Below the pieces are notes generated by a model. It searched no databases. It saw nothing but the letters and a program-made list of their open reading frames with translations, and had not been told where the DNA came from. Both the position numbers and the translations under genes were made by a program. From contig JAIRLW010000349.1 in assembly GCA_031259095.1 (NCBI GenBank), positions 1-14,018 on the forward strand: DNA of 14,018 nucleotides, read 5' to 3'. Below, piece after piece: positions 1 to 6,373 of the stretch. The stretch's first letter is position 1; the number at the start of each line of letters is the position of its first letter. This DNA is from Planctomycetaceae bacterium (GTDB taxonomy: Bacteria; Planctomycetota; Planctomycetia; Pirellulales; Thermoguttaceae).

Positions 1-5
1 ATGTC

Positions 6-297
6 GTAATATATCAGTGGAATATTTTTAACACGTCTGAATATTGACCAAACAACCTCATTTCCACCTAATTTTCTTAACGATTGTTTAAAACAACCTC
101 AGTAGCCAAAGATACAAGAGAGATTCAACCTTATTACCTCATTAAAAACGTAAACGAATAATGAGGTAATAAGATAATAAGGTTGGTTTTTGTGGGATTC
201 ATTGCTACTAAGGTTGTTTAGTAAGAAAAATTAGGTTGAAAATAAGGTTTGCGGAAACTGTTAAAAGACGTTTTGGAAAATTCCACTGATATATTAC
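6..297. repeat. Foldback (MITE-like) element, ~292 bp imperfect palindrome
   Basis: The outer 18 bases at 6-23 (GTAATATATCAGTGGAAT) are an exact reverse complement of 280-297. Moving inward the two arms keep matching imperfectly: AAACAACCTCAGTAGC at 91-106 pairs with 204-219 with one mismatch, and the CCTAATTTT blocks also correspond. The centre is a perfect 15-bp stem (130-144 with 159-173) around a 14-base loop. The whole 324-bp gene-free left end is essentially this element. No transposase or convincing open frame lies inside it. A related single arm is at 10126-10265, which makes this a dispersed family. It could be a non-autonomous mobile element; because it lies just past the last gene of the operon, its RNA could also act as a very long hairpin affecting termination or 3'-end stability. 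The palindrome is seen directly; the role is inferred. Confidence 0.8.
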
Positions 298-324
298 TTT
301 TTACTTTAAATTTCGGTTTTCGTT

Positions 325-738
325 TTAAAATGGATATTTATTCAAACCGCCATACTTTTTCAGGTTTGCTTTTTGCGGTTTATCGGGTAAATAAAGAATC
401 GAAAATTTATCACCGACATTTAACGAATCACCTACTTTGGGGTTCACGTGTTCAAATTTGTAATTATTTCCTTTATCATCTTTGTATTCAATCATCCCGT
501 ATTGTGTTACCATGTGGCTTTTTCTGCCGACCTCTTCCCTTATGGATACAACAACACCTTCCGTTTCAATACCATTTTTGGCGAGGAGTGCATTATTGTT
601 GTAAGAAACAATTCCCCAAATGATGCAAGCAAGCGCTAATAATAGCGCAACGGCTAATCTGACAATCGCATACCGCATCAGGAAATCCCAAAGAATACCA
701 ACAATATCAGGTCCTGATTTTTTTTCAAATATTGCCAT
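325..738 (-). CDS. Small membrane protein, DUF3592-like
   Basis: A 137-residue protein with one clear hydrophobic segment at about residues 23-45 and a soluble C-terminal part. Residues 55-127 resemble the DUF3592 pattern: a GIETEGVVV strand, a YGMIEYKDDKGNNYKF strand pair, a VGD..NVGDKFSILYLPDKP stretch and a final P..A segment. The family's biochemical function is unknown; the C-terminal domain is expected to be a small beta-rich domain on one face of the inner membrane. The ATG at 738 is preceded by AAGGTG at good spacing, so it probably has its own ribosome binding site. It lies 95 bp after rplO, in the position where secY is usual, and 27 bp before the foldback element. It has no visible link to translation. 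The family call is from memory of the pattern; the membrane segment is seen directly. Confidence 0.75.
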   Translation of the reverse strand: MAIFEKKSGPDIVGILWDFLMRYAIVRLAVALLLALACIIWGIVSYNNNALLAKNGIETEGVVVSIREEVGRKSHMVTQYGMIEYKDDKGNNYKFEHVNPKVGDSLNVGDKFSILYLPDKPQKANLKKYGGLNKYPF

Positions 739-791
739 TGTTTCACCTTAGCATTCATTTTCGTAGGGTATTGCTCCGTTGAATAATTTAA

Positions 792-826
792 TTGTAGAGA
801 CGCAATGCATTAAGTTTTTGCTACAA
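792..826. repeat. Short imperfect inverted repeat between rplO and the DUF3592-like gene
   Basis: TTGTAG (792-797) pairs with CTACAA (821-826) around an interior containing GAGACGCAATGCAT. The left half resembles a GTAGAGACGCAATGCATTGC-type dispersed palindrome that I recall from intergenic DNA of several bacterial phyla; here the right half has decayed. On the operon strand it falls 8 bases past the rplO stop, but it lacks a U-tract, so it is not called a terminator. Confidence 0.35.
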
Positions 827-833
827 AAATATT

Positions 834-1346
834 TTAAGTTTTTGATAACAGGTTTTTTTTACGTGATCCCATTTTATTTTTAACAACCGGTTTTTTCGGG
901 GGCAATACAATCACTTTTCCGCCGGCGGTTTCGATTTTCTTTTGCGCGGTTGCGGAAAACGAATGAGCCGAAACATCAAGCGGTTTGGTCAGTTCACCGT
1001 TGCCGAGAATTTTAATCCGGTCAAAAACCTTTTTGACCACTCCTTTTTCTCTAAGCAGTTGCGGTGTAACGGGTTCTCCTTTTTCAAAGAAAATTTCGAG
1101 ATCATCGACATTAACACCGATCACAATATCCGCAAAACCTTTATTATTGAATCCCCGTTTGGGAATGCGCCGGACGAGCGGCATTTGACCGCCTTCAAAG
1201 ACCGGATTCATGGACGAACCGGAACGAGAACCTTGTCCTTTGTGCCCGCGTTGACTGGTTTTTCCGCGACCGGAACCGGTACCGCGTCCGACACGCCGAC
1301 GTTTTCGGGAAGCAGCCGCTTTTAAATTAACATCATTTATATTCAT
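834..1346 (-). CDS. rplO: 50S ribosomal protein L15
   Basis: L15 is a late-assembling large-subunit protein that stabilises the 23S rRNA around the central protuberance. The 170-residue product has the basic glycine-rich N-terminus with VGRGTGSGRGKTSQRGHKGQ at about residues 19-38, followed by MPLVRRIPKRGFNN, both diagnostic. It is longer than the roughly 145-residue E. coli protein, mainly through a basic C-terminal tail (residues about 150-170). The start ATG overlaps the rpsE stop as ATGA, and GAGGAG lies 7 bases upstream, so translation is probably coupled to rpsE. In many bacteria rpmD separates these two genes; here there is no room for it. It is the last ribosomal gene of the cluster in this window. 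Confidence 0.97.
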   Translation of the reverse strand: MNINDVNLKAAASRKRRRVGRGTGSGRGKTSQRGHKGQGSRSGSSMNPVFEGGQMPLVRRIPKRGFNNKGFADIVIGVNVDDLEIFFEKGEPVTPQLLREKGVVKKVFDRIKILGNGELTKPLDVSAHSFSATAQKKIETAGGKVIVLPPKKPVVKNKMGSRKKNLLSKT

Positions 1347-1834
1347 AAAGAAACTCCTCGTAAGCGTTCGATTTCCGTTTGGGTTCGTAAATGTAACAAC
1401 GCATCAATGGTTGCTTTGACCACATTGGTCGGATTCGACGTGCCGAAACTTTTCGTCAAAATATCGTGAATACCGCAGGCTTCGCAAACTGCCCGAACCG
1501 CTGCTCCGGCAATCACTCCGGTTCCGGGACTTGCCGGAACCAACACAACCCGCGCCGAACCAAAATGTCCCGTAATTTCATGCGGAATTGTTGTTCCATT
1601 CAATTGAACCTGTTTAAGTTTTTGGGAACCGTCTTTAACCGCTTTGTCCACTGCCGGCGGAACTTCGTTGGCTTTGCCGTAACCCCAAGCAATCCGACCA
1701 TTGCCATCGCCGACAACCACCATTGCGGCAAAACTAAATCGCCGTCCGCCTTTAACAACAGCAGCGCAACGTTTAATCTTAACTACTTTATCAACAAGAC
1801 CGCCTTGGGTCGATTCGTTTGTCGTGGAACTCAT
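1343..1834 (-). CDS. rpsE: 30S ribosomal protein S5
   Basis: S5 sits at the mRNA entrance on the back of the small subunit and contributes to decoding accuracy. The 163-residue product matches the family length. It carries the N-terminal dsRNA-binding-like fold with GGRRFSFAAMVVVGDGNGRI and the loop GYGKANEVPPAV at about residues 29-63, then the C-terminal domain with VLVPASPGTGVIAGAAVRAV and a KSFGTSNPTNVVKATIDAL stretch. The ATG at 1834 starts 25 bp after the rplR stop and has no convincing Shine-Dalgarno sequence, so reinitiation from rplR is possible. Its 3' end overlaps rplO by 4 bases. Confidence 0.97.
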   Translation of the reverse strand: MSSTTNESTQGGLVDKVVKIKRCAAVVKGGRRFSFAAMVVVGDGNGRIAWGYGKANEVPPAVDKAVKDGSQKLKQVQLNGTTIPHEITGHFGSARVVLVPASPGTGVIAGAAVRAVCEACGIHDILTKSFGTSNPTNVVKATIDALLHLRTQTEIERLRGVSL

Positions 1835-1859
1835 ATTTTCGTACTAAGGGTTGTTCGTG

Positions 1860-2357
1860 TTATTTTGTTTTTTTGTTACTTGCTGCTTTACCGGCGGAGG
1901 CTTTGGCAACAATTTTGTCATTTTTAGACGCTTTTGGTTTTTTCGGAGCAGACTTGGATTCGTCTTTGACTTTTGCTTCGCCGGCTGCGCCTAGGTCAAG
2001 ACCCGCTTTACGCGCCGCATCCGCCAACGCTTTAATCCGACCATGATATTTGAAACCATGACGATCAAACGCCACTTTCGTGATTCCGGCATCAAGGGCT
2101 TTTTTAGCAATTGTTTCACCGATTTTTTCGGCGGCGGTACAATTACTGCCGTTGTTGATTTCCGTTCTCAGAACTTTGTCCCGCGTGCCGGCAGAAACAA
2201 GCGTTTTTCCGGCTTCATCGTCAATAATCTGAGCGTAAATATTCGTGTTACTACGGAACACGCAAAGCCGCGGACGATTCGAAAAACGTTTAACCGCATT
2301 GGAAACACGAAACGCCCGATTACGCCGTTGTCTGTTAATTTGCTGATATTTTTTCAC
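1860..2357 (-). CDS. rplR: 50S ribosomal protein L18 with long basic tail
   Basis: L18 binds 5S rRNA with L5 and anchors it in the central protuberance. Residues 1-121 are a typical L18 body: basic N-terminus, RPRLCVFRSNTNIYAQIIDD at about 28-47, and GITKVAFDRHGFKYHGRIKA at about 91-110. The usual protein ends near residue 121; this one continues for about 44 residues rich in lysine, alanine and serine. The start is GTG at 2357, supported by AGGTG a few bases upstream and by the expected MKK-type N-terminus. The gene ends 25 bp before rpsE. The tail keeps the reading frame and has no stop, so it is probably real and disordered; its function is unknown. Confidence 0.95.
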   Translation of the reverse strand: MKKYQQINRQRRNRAFRVSNAVKRFSNRPRLCVFRSNTNIYAQIIDDEAGKTLVSAGTRDKVLRTEINNGSNCTAAEKIGETIAKKALDAGITKVAFDRHGFKYHGRIKALADAARKAGLDLGAAGEAKVKDESKSAPKKPKASKNDKIVAKASAGKAASNKKTK

Positions 2358-2456
2358 AAAACACCTGAATCAATTATAAATAAAAGATTACTTAAATCAA
2401 TTTTTTATTGATTTCAATCAATGGGAATCGGCAAAAATCGATTTTAGCCGATTGTT

Positions 2457-2999
2457 CTATTTTTTAGCCGCTGCTTTACTTTCTTTACGCCGGATCACTT
2501 CACCGTCGTATTTAATTCCTTTACCGAGATACGGTTCGGCTTTTCGGATTGACCGGACTTCAGCGGCAAACTGCCCGACCATTTGTTTGTCGATCCCTTT
2601 AATACTGACATGAGTTTGGTCAGGACAAGCAACCGTTAAACCATTGGGAATTGGTTTTTGAACTTCGTGAGCAAAACCTGCCCGAATTTGTAAAACCTTG
2701 CCCTGAACTGCAAAAAGGTAGCCTGTTCCGAAAATTTCGAGTTTCTTTTCATAACCGGTTGTAACACCGGTTACCATATTTTGGAACAATGCCCGATAAA
2801 GTCCATGCATTGCGGCGGCTTCGCGGGAGTTGTTGGCTTTTTCGACCCGAATCGCCTCTGAATCGAATGCAACTTTAACATTCGGACTGAACCATTGTTC
2901 GAGTTTTCCTAACGGTCCCTCAACGGTAACGTTGGAACCGTCAATCGACACCTTAACGCTTTTCGGAACAACAACCGGTTTTTTTCCAATTCTTGACAT
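2457..2999 (-). CDS. rplF: 50S ribosomal protein L6
   Basis: L6 binds 23S rRNA near the sarcin-ricin loop and the factor-binding region. The product is 180 residues, the normal length, starts MSRIGKKPVVVPK and has the C-terminal signature RKAEPYLGKGIKYDGEVIRRK at about residues 152-172. The two homologous L6 domains occupy roughly residues 1-82 and 83-180. No Shine-Dalgarno sequence is apparent before the ATG at 2999. It would normally follow rpsH directly; here the secreted repeat-protein gene at 3075-3779 lies between them. Confidence 0.97.
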   Translation of the reverse strand: MSRIGKKPVVVPKSVKVSIDGSNVTVEGPLGKLEQWFSPNVKVAFDSEAIRVEKANNSREAAAMHGLYRALFQNMVTGVTTGYEKKLEIFGTGYLFAVQGKVLQIRAGFAHEVQKPIPNGLTVACPDQTHVSIKGIDKQMVGQFAAEVRSIRKAEPYLGKGIKYDGEVIRRKESKAAAKK

Positions 3000-3074
3000 A
3001 TCTATTTTTTAATCGCAAAAATTAAGTAAAACGAAAATTGTGATGTTTTATTTTAAAACGTATTCTTTAACCTA

Positions 3075-3779
3075 TCATCGCTTCCAAATGGAAGGCACAT
3101 CACCTATATAATTATTGAACGCACTTTTTTTGACCGGTTCATTAACCGGTAATTTTTCAATGGTTTCGTGACCAACATATTTACCATCTTTGTCAAATGT
3201 AAATCGTTGCTCAAATATAATTTTATCTTTGTTCCAAATCGCCGCTTCGTAACGATAAACAATTGAAACATTACCGTTTTCGGATTTTTCCAATTCACCC
3301 CATTTAATTGTTTTACGAGCAGTTATGTCGCGGAAATTTTCAGAGAAAAACTTTTCGACAAGTTTTTTGACTCCTTCCGTTGTTGAAACATCCGGTTTTT
3401 CAATCTTGACGGGTTTTGCTTCAATTTTGGATTGTGAAATAAATTTTCCGTCTTTATCAAAGGTAAAATCCCACGCCAAAATCATTCTGTCTTTGTCCCA
3501 AATCAAGGCTTCGCAACGGTATCGAATTGTGTTATTACCGTTATCGCCGGTTTTTACATCACCCCATTCCAACGATTTCCGCATCGTAACATCACGGAAA
3601 TTATGCATCAAAAAATATTCAACATAACCGATCACTTTCGCTTTTTCAGGCGAAATTATTTTTTGTTCGGACAAAGGTTTCTGTTCTGCATTACTCGTAT
3701 GAGTTGTTACTGTAAAGAATGTCAGAAGAATTGCTCCGAACAAACATTGACGCAACATATATGAGTATAACGTTGTCAT
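3075..3779 (-). CDS. Unknown secreted protein with two tandem homologous repeats, inserted in the spc cluster
   Basis: Not recognised as a named family. The chosen ATG at 3779 gives 234 residues; AAGGA lies 8 bases upstream, whereas the longer frame (from 3812) has no better site. Residues 1-31 form a signal peptide (hydrophobic core about 12-25, likely cleavage after SNA). The rest is a tandem duplication: repeat 1 at about residues 50-124 and repeat 2 at about 138-212. Both contain NFRD[VI]T.RK...WG, then NGN..I.YR.EA.IW.KD..I, then FTFDKDGK[FY]. A short linker of lysine/proline-rich sequence joins them. The product should be outside the cytoplasm, so no ribosomal role is expected. It separates rpsH from rplF, with spacers of 117 bp before and 75 bp after, and runs in the operon direction. 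It may be an inserted gene that is carried along by operon transcription. Confidence 0.8.
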   Translation of the reverse strand: MTTLYSYMLRQCLFGAILLTFFTVTTHTSNAEQKPLSEQKIISPEKAKVIGYVEYFLMHNFRDVTMRKSLEWGDVKTGDNGNNTIRYRCEALIWDKDRMILAWDFTFDKDGKFISQSKIEAKPVKIEKPDVSTTEGVKKLVEKFFSENFRDITARKTIKWGELEKSENGNVSIVYRYEAAIWNKDKIIFEQRFTFDKDGKYVGHETIEKLPVNEPVKKSAFNNYIGDVPSIWKR

Positions 3780-3896
3780 GGTTGCATTCCTTTCAGTAAT
3801 TAAATAATTCAAAACTTAAATACAAAATTAACATAATTTATAAATCTGAAACTGCAATGTGAGTAAAAAAATGTGTTAATTTTATAAAAAACATGA

Positions 3897-4292
3897 TTAC
3901 CAAATCGTACAAATAACTTCACCGCCGATATTTTTCAGTTTGGCTTCCCGATCACTCAAAATACCGCGATTGGTATTGAGGACACGAATCCCCAGTCCAT
4001 TCAAGACCGGTTTCAGACCGGAAGTCGAAACATAAACACGGCAACCCGGTTTACTGATTCGTTTAATGGTATTAACAATTTTTTCACCATTCGCACCGTA
4101 TTTGAGATGAATACGGAGAATGGAAACCGGTTTGGCTTCAATTTCTTCCCAGTCCCAAATATAACCTTCGCGTTTCAGGACATCGGCAATTCCTTTTTTC
4201 TCAAGAGAAAACGGAATATCAACAGCAGCTTTTTCAATTCGAACAGCGTTACGAATACGAGTCAGCATATCGGCAATTGGATCGGTCATCAT
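3897..4292 (-). CDS. rpsH: 30S ribosomal protein S8
   Basis: S8 binds the central domain of 16S rRNA and is needed for platform assembly; in E. coli it is also the translational repressor of the spc operon. The product is 131 residues with the N-terminal MTDPIADMLTRIRNA and the C-terminal NTNRGILSDREA..NIGGEVICTIW signature. ATG at 4292 is chosen because AGGAG lies 10 bases upstream and the family starts there; an upstream TTG at 4319 overlaps the rpsN end and is unlikely. A second ATG is the very next codon. It follows rpsN by 20 bp. Confidence 0.97.
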   Translation of the reverse strand: MMTDPIADMLTRIRNAVRIEKAAVDIPFSLEKKGIADVLKREGYIWDWEEIEAKPVSILRIHLKYGANGEKIVNTIKRISKPGCRVYVSTSGLKPVLNGLGIRVLNTNRGILSDREAKLKNIGGEVICTIW

Positions 4293-4312
4293 GGTATATT
4301 TTCTCCTCTTTA

Positions 4313-4498
4313 TTACCAACTTGATTTTTTAACGCCGGGAATCAAACCTTGATTGGCGAGATTACGGAAACAAATTCGGCAAATACCGAATTTACGATAA
4401 ACTGCTCGCGGACGACCACAAAGTTGACAACGATTTTCCCTGCGGCTGGAAAATTTCGGTGTGTTTTTTGCTTTATTAATTTTTGCTATGCTTGCCAT
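4313..4498 (-). CDS. rpsN: 30S ribosomal protein S14, zinc-binding short form
   Basis: S14 lies in the head of the small subunit near S3 and S10. This is the short zinc-ribbon type: 61 residues, with Cys24-x2-Cys27 and Cys40-x2-Cys43, and the C-terminal [11 protein letters not shown]. The ATG at 4498 gives the family N-terminus MASIAK; the open frame continues upstream to 4627 but that part is hydrophobic, unrelated to S14 and derived from the spacer repeats. There is no good Shine-Dalgarno sequence. It is separated from rplE by an unusually long spacer of 335 bp. Confidence 0.96.
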   Translation of the reverse strand: MASIAKINKAKNTPKFSSRRENRCQLCGRPRAVYRKFGICRICFRNLANQGLIPGVKKSSW

Positions 4499-4563
4499 AA
4501 ATATTAAGGAATTAAGTATTAAAATATTAGGAATATCAAAAATAAAGTAATTATTCAGTAGTC

Positions 4564-4758
4564 GCCCCGAAGGGGCAATAAGCAATAGCATAGGGCGACA
4601 CCCTATGAAAACATTCCAAACAAACAACGCCCTGTAAGGGCAATAGCCGTTATTTCGGATTTTGTGTTCGCCCTTTCAGGGCTTTTTTATAACGATGGTG
4701 ATTGCCTACGTAGGCGTTGCCCTACGCTAGTGCTATTGCCGGTTACCCCGTTGGGATG
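4564..4758. repeat. Cluster of short GC-rich palindromes in the rplE-rpsN spacer
   Basis: This is most of the 335-bp gap between rplE and rpsN. It holds a series of separate short inverted repeats: GCCCCGAAGGGGC at 4564-4576, CATAGGG/CCCTATG at 4589-4607, GCCCTGTAAGGGC at 4629-4641, GCCCTTTCAGGGC at 4670-4682 (followed by TTTTTT on the plus strand), GCCTACGTAGGC at 4704-4715, overlapping CGTAGG/CCTACG at 4709-4726, and GGTTACCCCGTTGGG near 4741-4755. The text CAATAGC recurs between modules. Composition is much more GC-rich than the other spacers. It resembles modular REP-like intergenic repeats; no protein is supported. Flanks 4499-4560 and 4759-4833 are plain AT-rich DNA. Confidence 0.8.
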
Positions 4759-4833
4759 GACGACTGTTGAGTAATTACAAATATTGTATCGACAAAATTT
4801 TTGATTCTTAATGTTTCCGATATTATTTTCTAA

Positions 4834-5403
4834 CTATTTTTTACGTTTTTGCGGAGCGTCGGCACGAAACGGCATTCCGAAAGCACGAAGCATTTCACGT
4901 GATTCGTCATCACTATCGCCCCGACTAACGAATGTAATATTCATCCCTTGACTCTTGGTGTATTTATCAGGATTCAATTCTGGAAAAACAAGAAATTCCG
5001 TCAAACCAAGATTGTAATTACCATGACCGTCAAAACTTTTCGGGTTCAACCCCTGAAAGTCACGAACTCGCGGTAAGACAATGGAGATAAGACGATCCAT
5101 AAATTCGTACATTCTGGTACCGCGAAGTGTTACCATGCAACCGACATTCATTCCTTCACGAAGTTTAAAATTCGCAATGGATTTTCGCGCTTTGGTGATA
5201 ACCGGTTTTTGACCGGTAACTTGGGTCAACACATCGGCGGCTTCCTCCATATACTTTTTTTCGTTGAGGTTACTGCCGACGCCCATATTCACAACAATCT
5301 TCTGAAGTCTTGGAAGCGACATGACATTATCGCGTTTCAGACTTTTTTTAAGTGCCGGAATAATTTCTTTCTGATATTTTTCTTGTAAACGGGGCGTTGC
5401 CAT
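4834..5403 (-). CDS. rplE: 50S ribosomal protein L5
   Basis: L5 binds 5S rRNA and contacts the P-site tRNA and S13 from the central protuberance. The product is 189 residues, slightly longer than the usual 179, with the diagnostic LQKIVVNMGVG at about 33-43, TGQKPVITKARKSIANFKLR, an RVRDFQGLNPKSFDGHGNY stretch, and the C-terminal RGDSDDESREMLRAFGMPF. The last residues are a short basic tail. GGAG lies 10 bases before the ATG. A hairpin immediately upstream of that site (5418-5439) could affect initiation. Confidence 0.97.
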   Translation of the reverse strand: MATPRLQEKYQKEIIPALKKSLKRDNVMSLPRLQKIVVNMGVGSNLNEKKYMEEAADVLTQVTGQKPVITKARKSIANFKLREGMNVGCMVTLRGTRMYEFMDRLISIVLPRVRDFQGLNPKSFDGHGNYNLGLTEFLVFPELNPDKYTKSQGMNITFVSRGDSDDESREMLRAFGMPFRADAPQKRKK

Positions 5404-5417
5404 AAATTTGATTCTCC

Positions 5418-5439
5418 AGTTGCGGCGTTGTACGCAACT
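5418..5439 (-). promoter_or_regulatory. Hairpin abutting the rplE ribosome binding site
   Basis: AGTTGCG and CGCAACT form a perfect 7-bp stem with an 8-base loop in the rplE leader RNA. On the transcribed strand GGAG occurs on each side of the hairpin; the downstream copy (5414-5417) is the Shine-Dalgarno sequence 10 bases before the ATG. The hairpin would present or mask this site, or may only be a local repeat. Its structure is seen; the regulatory role is a guess. Confidence 0.35.
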
Positions 5440-5473
5440 CCAAAATTTTTATTTTGTCCTCACAGTTTTTATC

Positions 5474-5524
5474 GTCCCTTATTTAATAAAGTGGGACATT
5501 AGGGATGAATGAGACTTTAGGGAC
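5474..5524. repeat. Imperfect inverted repeat in the rplX-rplE spacer
   Basis: GTCCCT at 5474-5479 pairs with AGGGAC at 5519-5524, and between them GGGAC and AGGGA recur as partial direct copies. It lies in the middle of the 189-bp spacer between rplX and rplE. No gene or convincing promoter is visible there. Function unknown. Confidence 0.35.
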
Positions 5525-5592
5525 AGTGATTCTTCATAAAAATTTTGTGATTAAAAAGGAATAATGTAAGGTTTTCCTAAATTTTATAAAAA

Positions 5593-5937
5593 TTATTTTG
5601 TAAGTTTGTTCTTAAACCGTGAAACGATATTAATATCTGCTTTACATTTTTTGCAGACGCGATATTTTACGCCTTCTTTGTCGAACCGAAAACCAACGCG
5701 GGTTGGTTGGGAACAGAACGGACAGATTAACTGAACATTCGACACTGAAATCGGTTTTTCCATCGAGAGACGTCCTCCTTGCGGATTACGGCGACTACGG
5801 CGGACGAATTTGTGAACAACATTCACGCCTTCCACTGTAACTTTTCTTGTCTCTTTATCAACGGAAATCACTCTGGATTTTTTACCATTGTTGATCCCGA
5901 TAAGGACAAGAACTTGATCATCTTTATTTATTCGCAT
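5593..5937 (-). CDS. rplX: 50S ribosomal protein L24 with zinc-ribbon-like cysteines
   Basis: L24 is an early assembly-initiating protein that binds the 5' end of 23S rRNA near the tunnel exit. The start at 5937 (MRINKDDQVLVLIG) gives 114 residues with a KOW-type N-terminal domain. RRSRRNPQGGRLSMEKPI at about 47-64 is the family signature. The C-terminal part has Cys72-x2-Cys75 and Cys95-x2-Cys98, a likely zinc ribbon. An in-frame extension runs upstream to 6084 inside rplN but is unlike L24, so it is rejected. No Shine-Dalgarno sequence is seen in the 25-bp gap after rplN, so coupled initiation is likely. Confidence 0.95.
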   Translation of the reverse strand: MRINKDDQVLVLIGINNGKKSRVISVDKETRKVTVEGVNVVHKFVRRSRRNPQGGRLSMEKPISVSNVQLICPFCSQPTRVGFRFDKEGVKYRVCKKCKADINIVSRFKNKLTK

Positions 5938-5962
5938 GGTATTAACGGAAATGATAAATCTT

Positions 5963-6373
5963 TTAGACGACTTCGCTGGCGAGACTGATAATTTTGACAA
6001 AACCTTCTTCGCCATGGGCTTTTCCTTTTCCTTTCTTCTTCCGGTCTTTTTCGCGGAGTTCACGGGCAACCGCTCCGAAAACACGGGTTCCGATAGGATT
6101 CTTATTATTATCGATTAAAACAGCGGCGTTGGAATCAAACTTAATGTAACTTCCATCTTCACGCCGATAAGCCTTTTTGGTACGAACAATAACGGCTTTA
6201 ACAACGGAACCTTTTTTGATATTGCTTCCCGCAATCACGGATTTAACGGAACAGACAATAATATCTCCAAGTCCGGCAAAACGGCGATGCGTTCCGCCTA
6301 ATACTTTGAAACACATGAGTTCTTTGGCTCCGGTGTTATCGGCAACATCTAATCTGGTTTGCATTTGGATCAT
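5963..6373 (-). CDS. rplN: 50S ribosomal protein L14 with a basic insertion
   Basis: L14 lies on the subunit interface, forms bridges to 16S rRNA and is the docking site of the silencing factor RsfS. The protein begins [20 protein letters not shown], and has [16 protein letters not shown] and [15 protein letters not shown], all diagnostic. ATG at 6373 is chosen because AGG lies 8 bases upstream; a GTG at 6382 is less likely. At 136 residues it exceeds the usual 122: about 14 mostly basic residues (roughly 110-123, [12 protein letters not shown]) are inserted between RELREK and the C-terminal [12 protein letters not shown]. The frame is intact through the insertion. A 203-bp spacer separates it from rpsQ. 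Confidence 0.96.
   Translation of the reverse strand: MIQMQTRLDVADNTGAKELMCFKVLGGTHRRFAGLGDIIVCSVKSVIAGSNIKKGSVVKAVIVRTKKAYRREDGSYIKFDSNAAVLIDNNKNPIGTRVFGAVARELREKDRKKKGKGKAHGEEGFVKIISLASEVV

Noticed and set aside
130..173. CRISPR-like or tRNA-like structure at the centre of the foldback element
   Set aside because: It is a single 15-bp stem with a 14-base loop, without spacers, repeats in series or cloverleaf arms.
249..623. Plus-strand open frame of 124 codons
   Set aside because: It runs through the foldback element and antisense to the membrane-protein gene; the peptide has no protein-like pattern and no ribosome binding site.
942..1325. Plus-strand open frame opposite rplO
   Set aside because: It is a shadow of the highly basic L15 coding sequence.
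1466..1927. Plus-strand open frame opposite rpsE
   Set aside because: It is antisense to conserved S5 coding sequence and has no recognisable domain.
3104..3298. Second minus-strand frame within the two-repeat protein gene
   Set aside because: It is a frame-shifted shadow of the second repeat; the main frame has the signal peptide and both repeats.
4499..4627. N-terminal extension of rpsN
   Set aside because: The extra residues are hydrophobic, unlike S14, and partly come from the palindromic repeat cluster.
4670..4688. Rho-independent terminator on the plus strand (GCCCTTTCAGGGC then six T)
   Set aside because: There is no plus-strand gene for it to end, the stem is only 5 bp, and it is one module among several similar palindromes. 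On the operon strand it has no U-tract after it.
5938..6084. N-terminal extension of rplX inside rplN
   Set aside because: The frame is open, but the extra 49 residues are unlike L24, overlap the L14 coding sequence, and MRINKDDQVLV is the family start.
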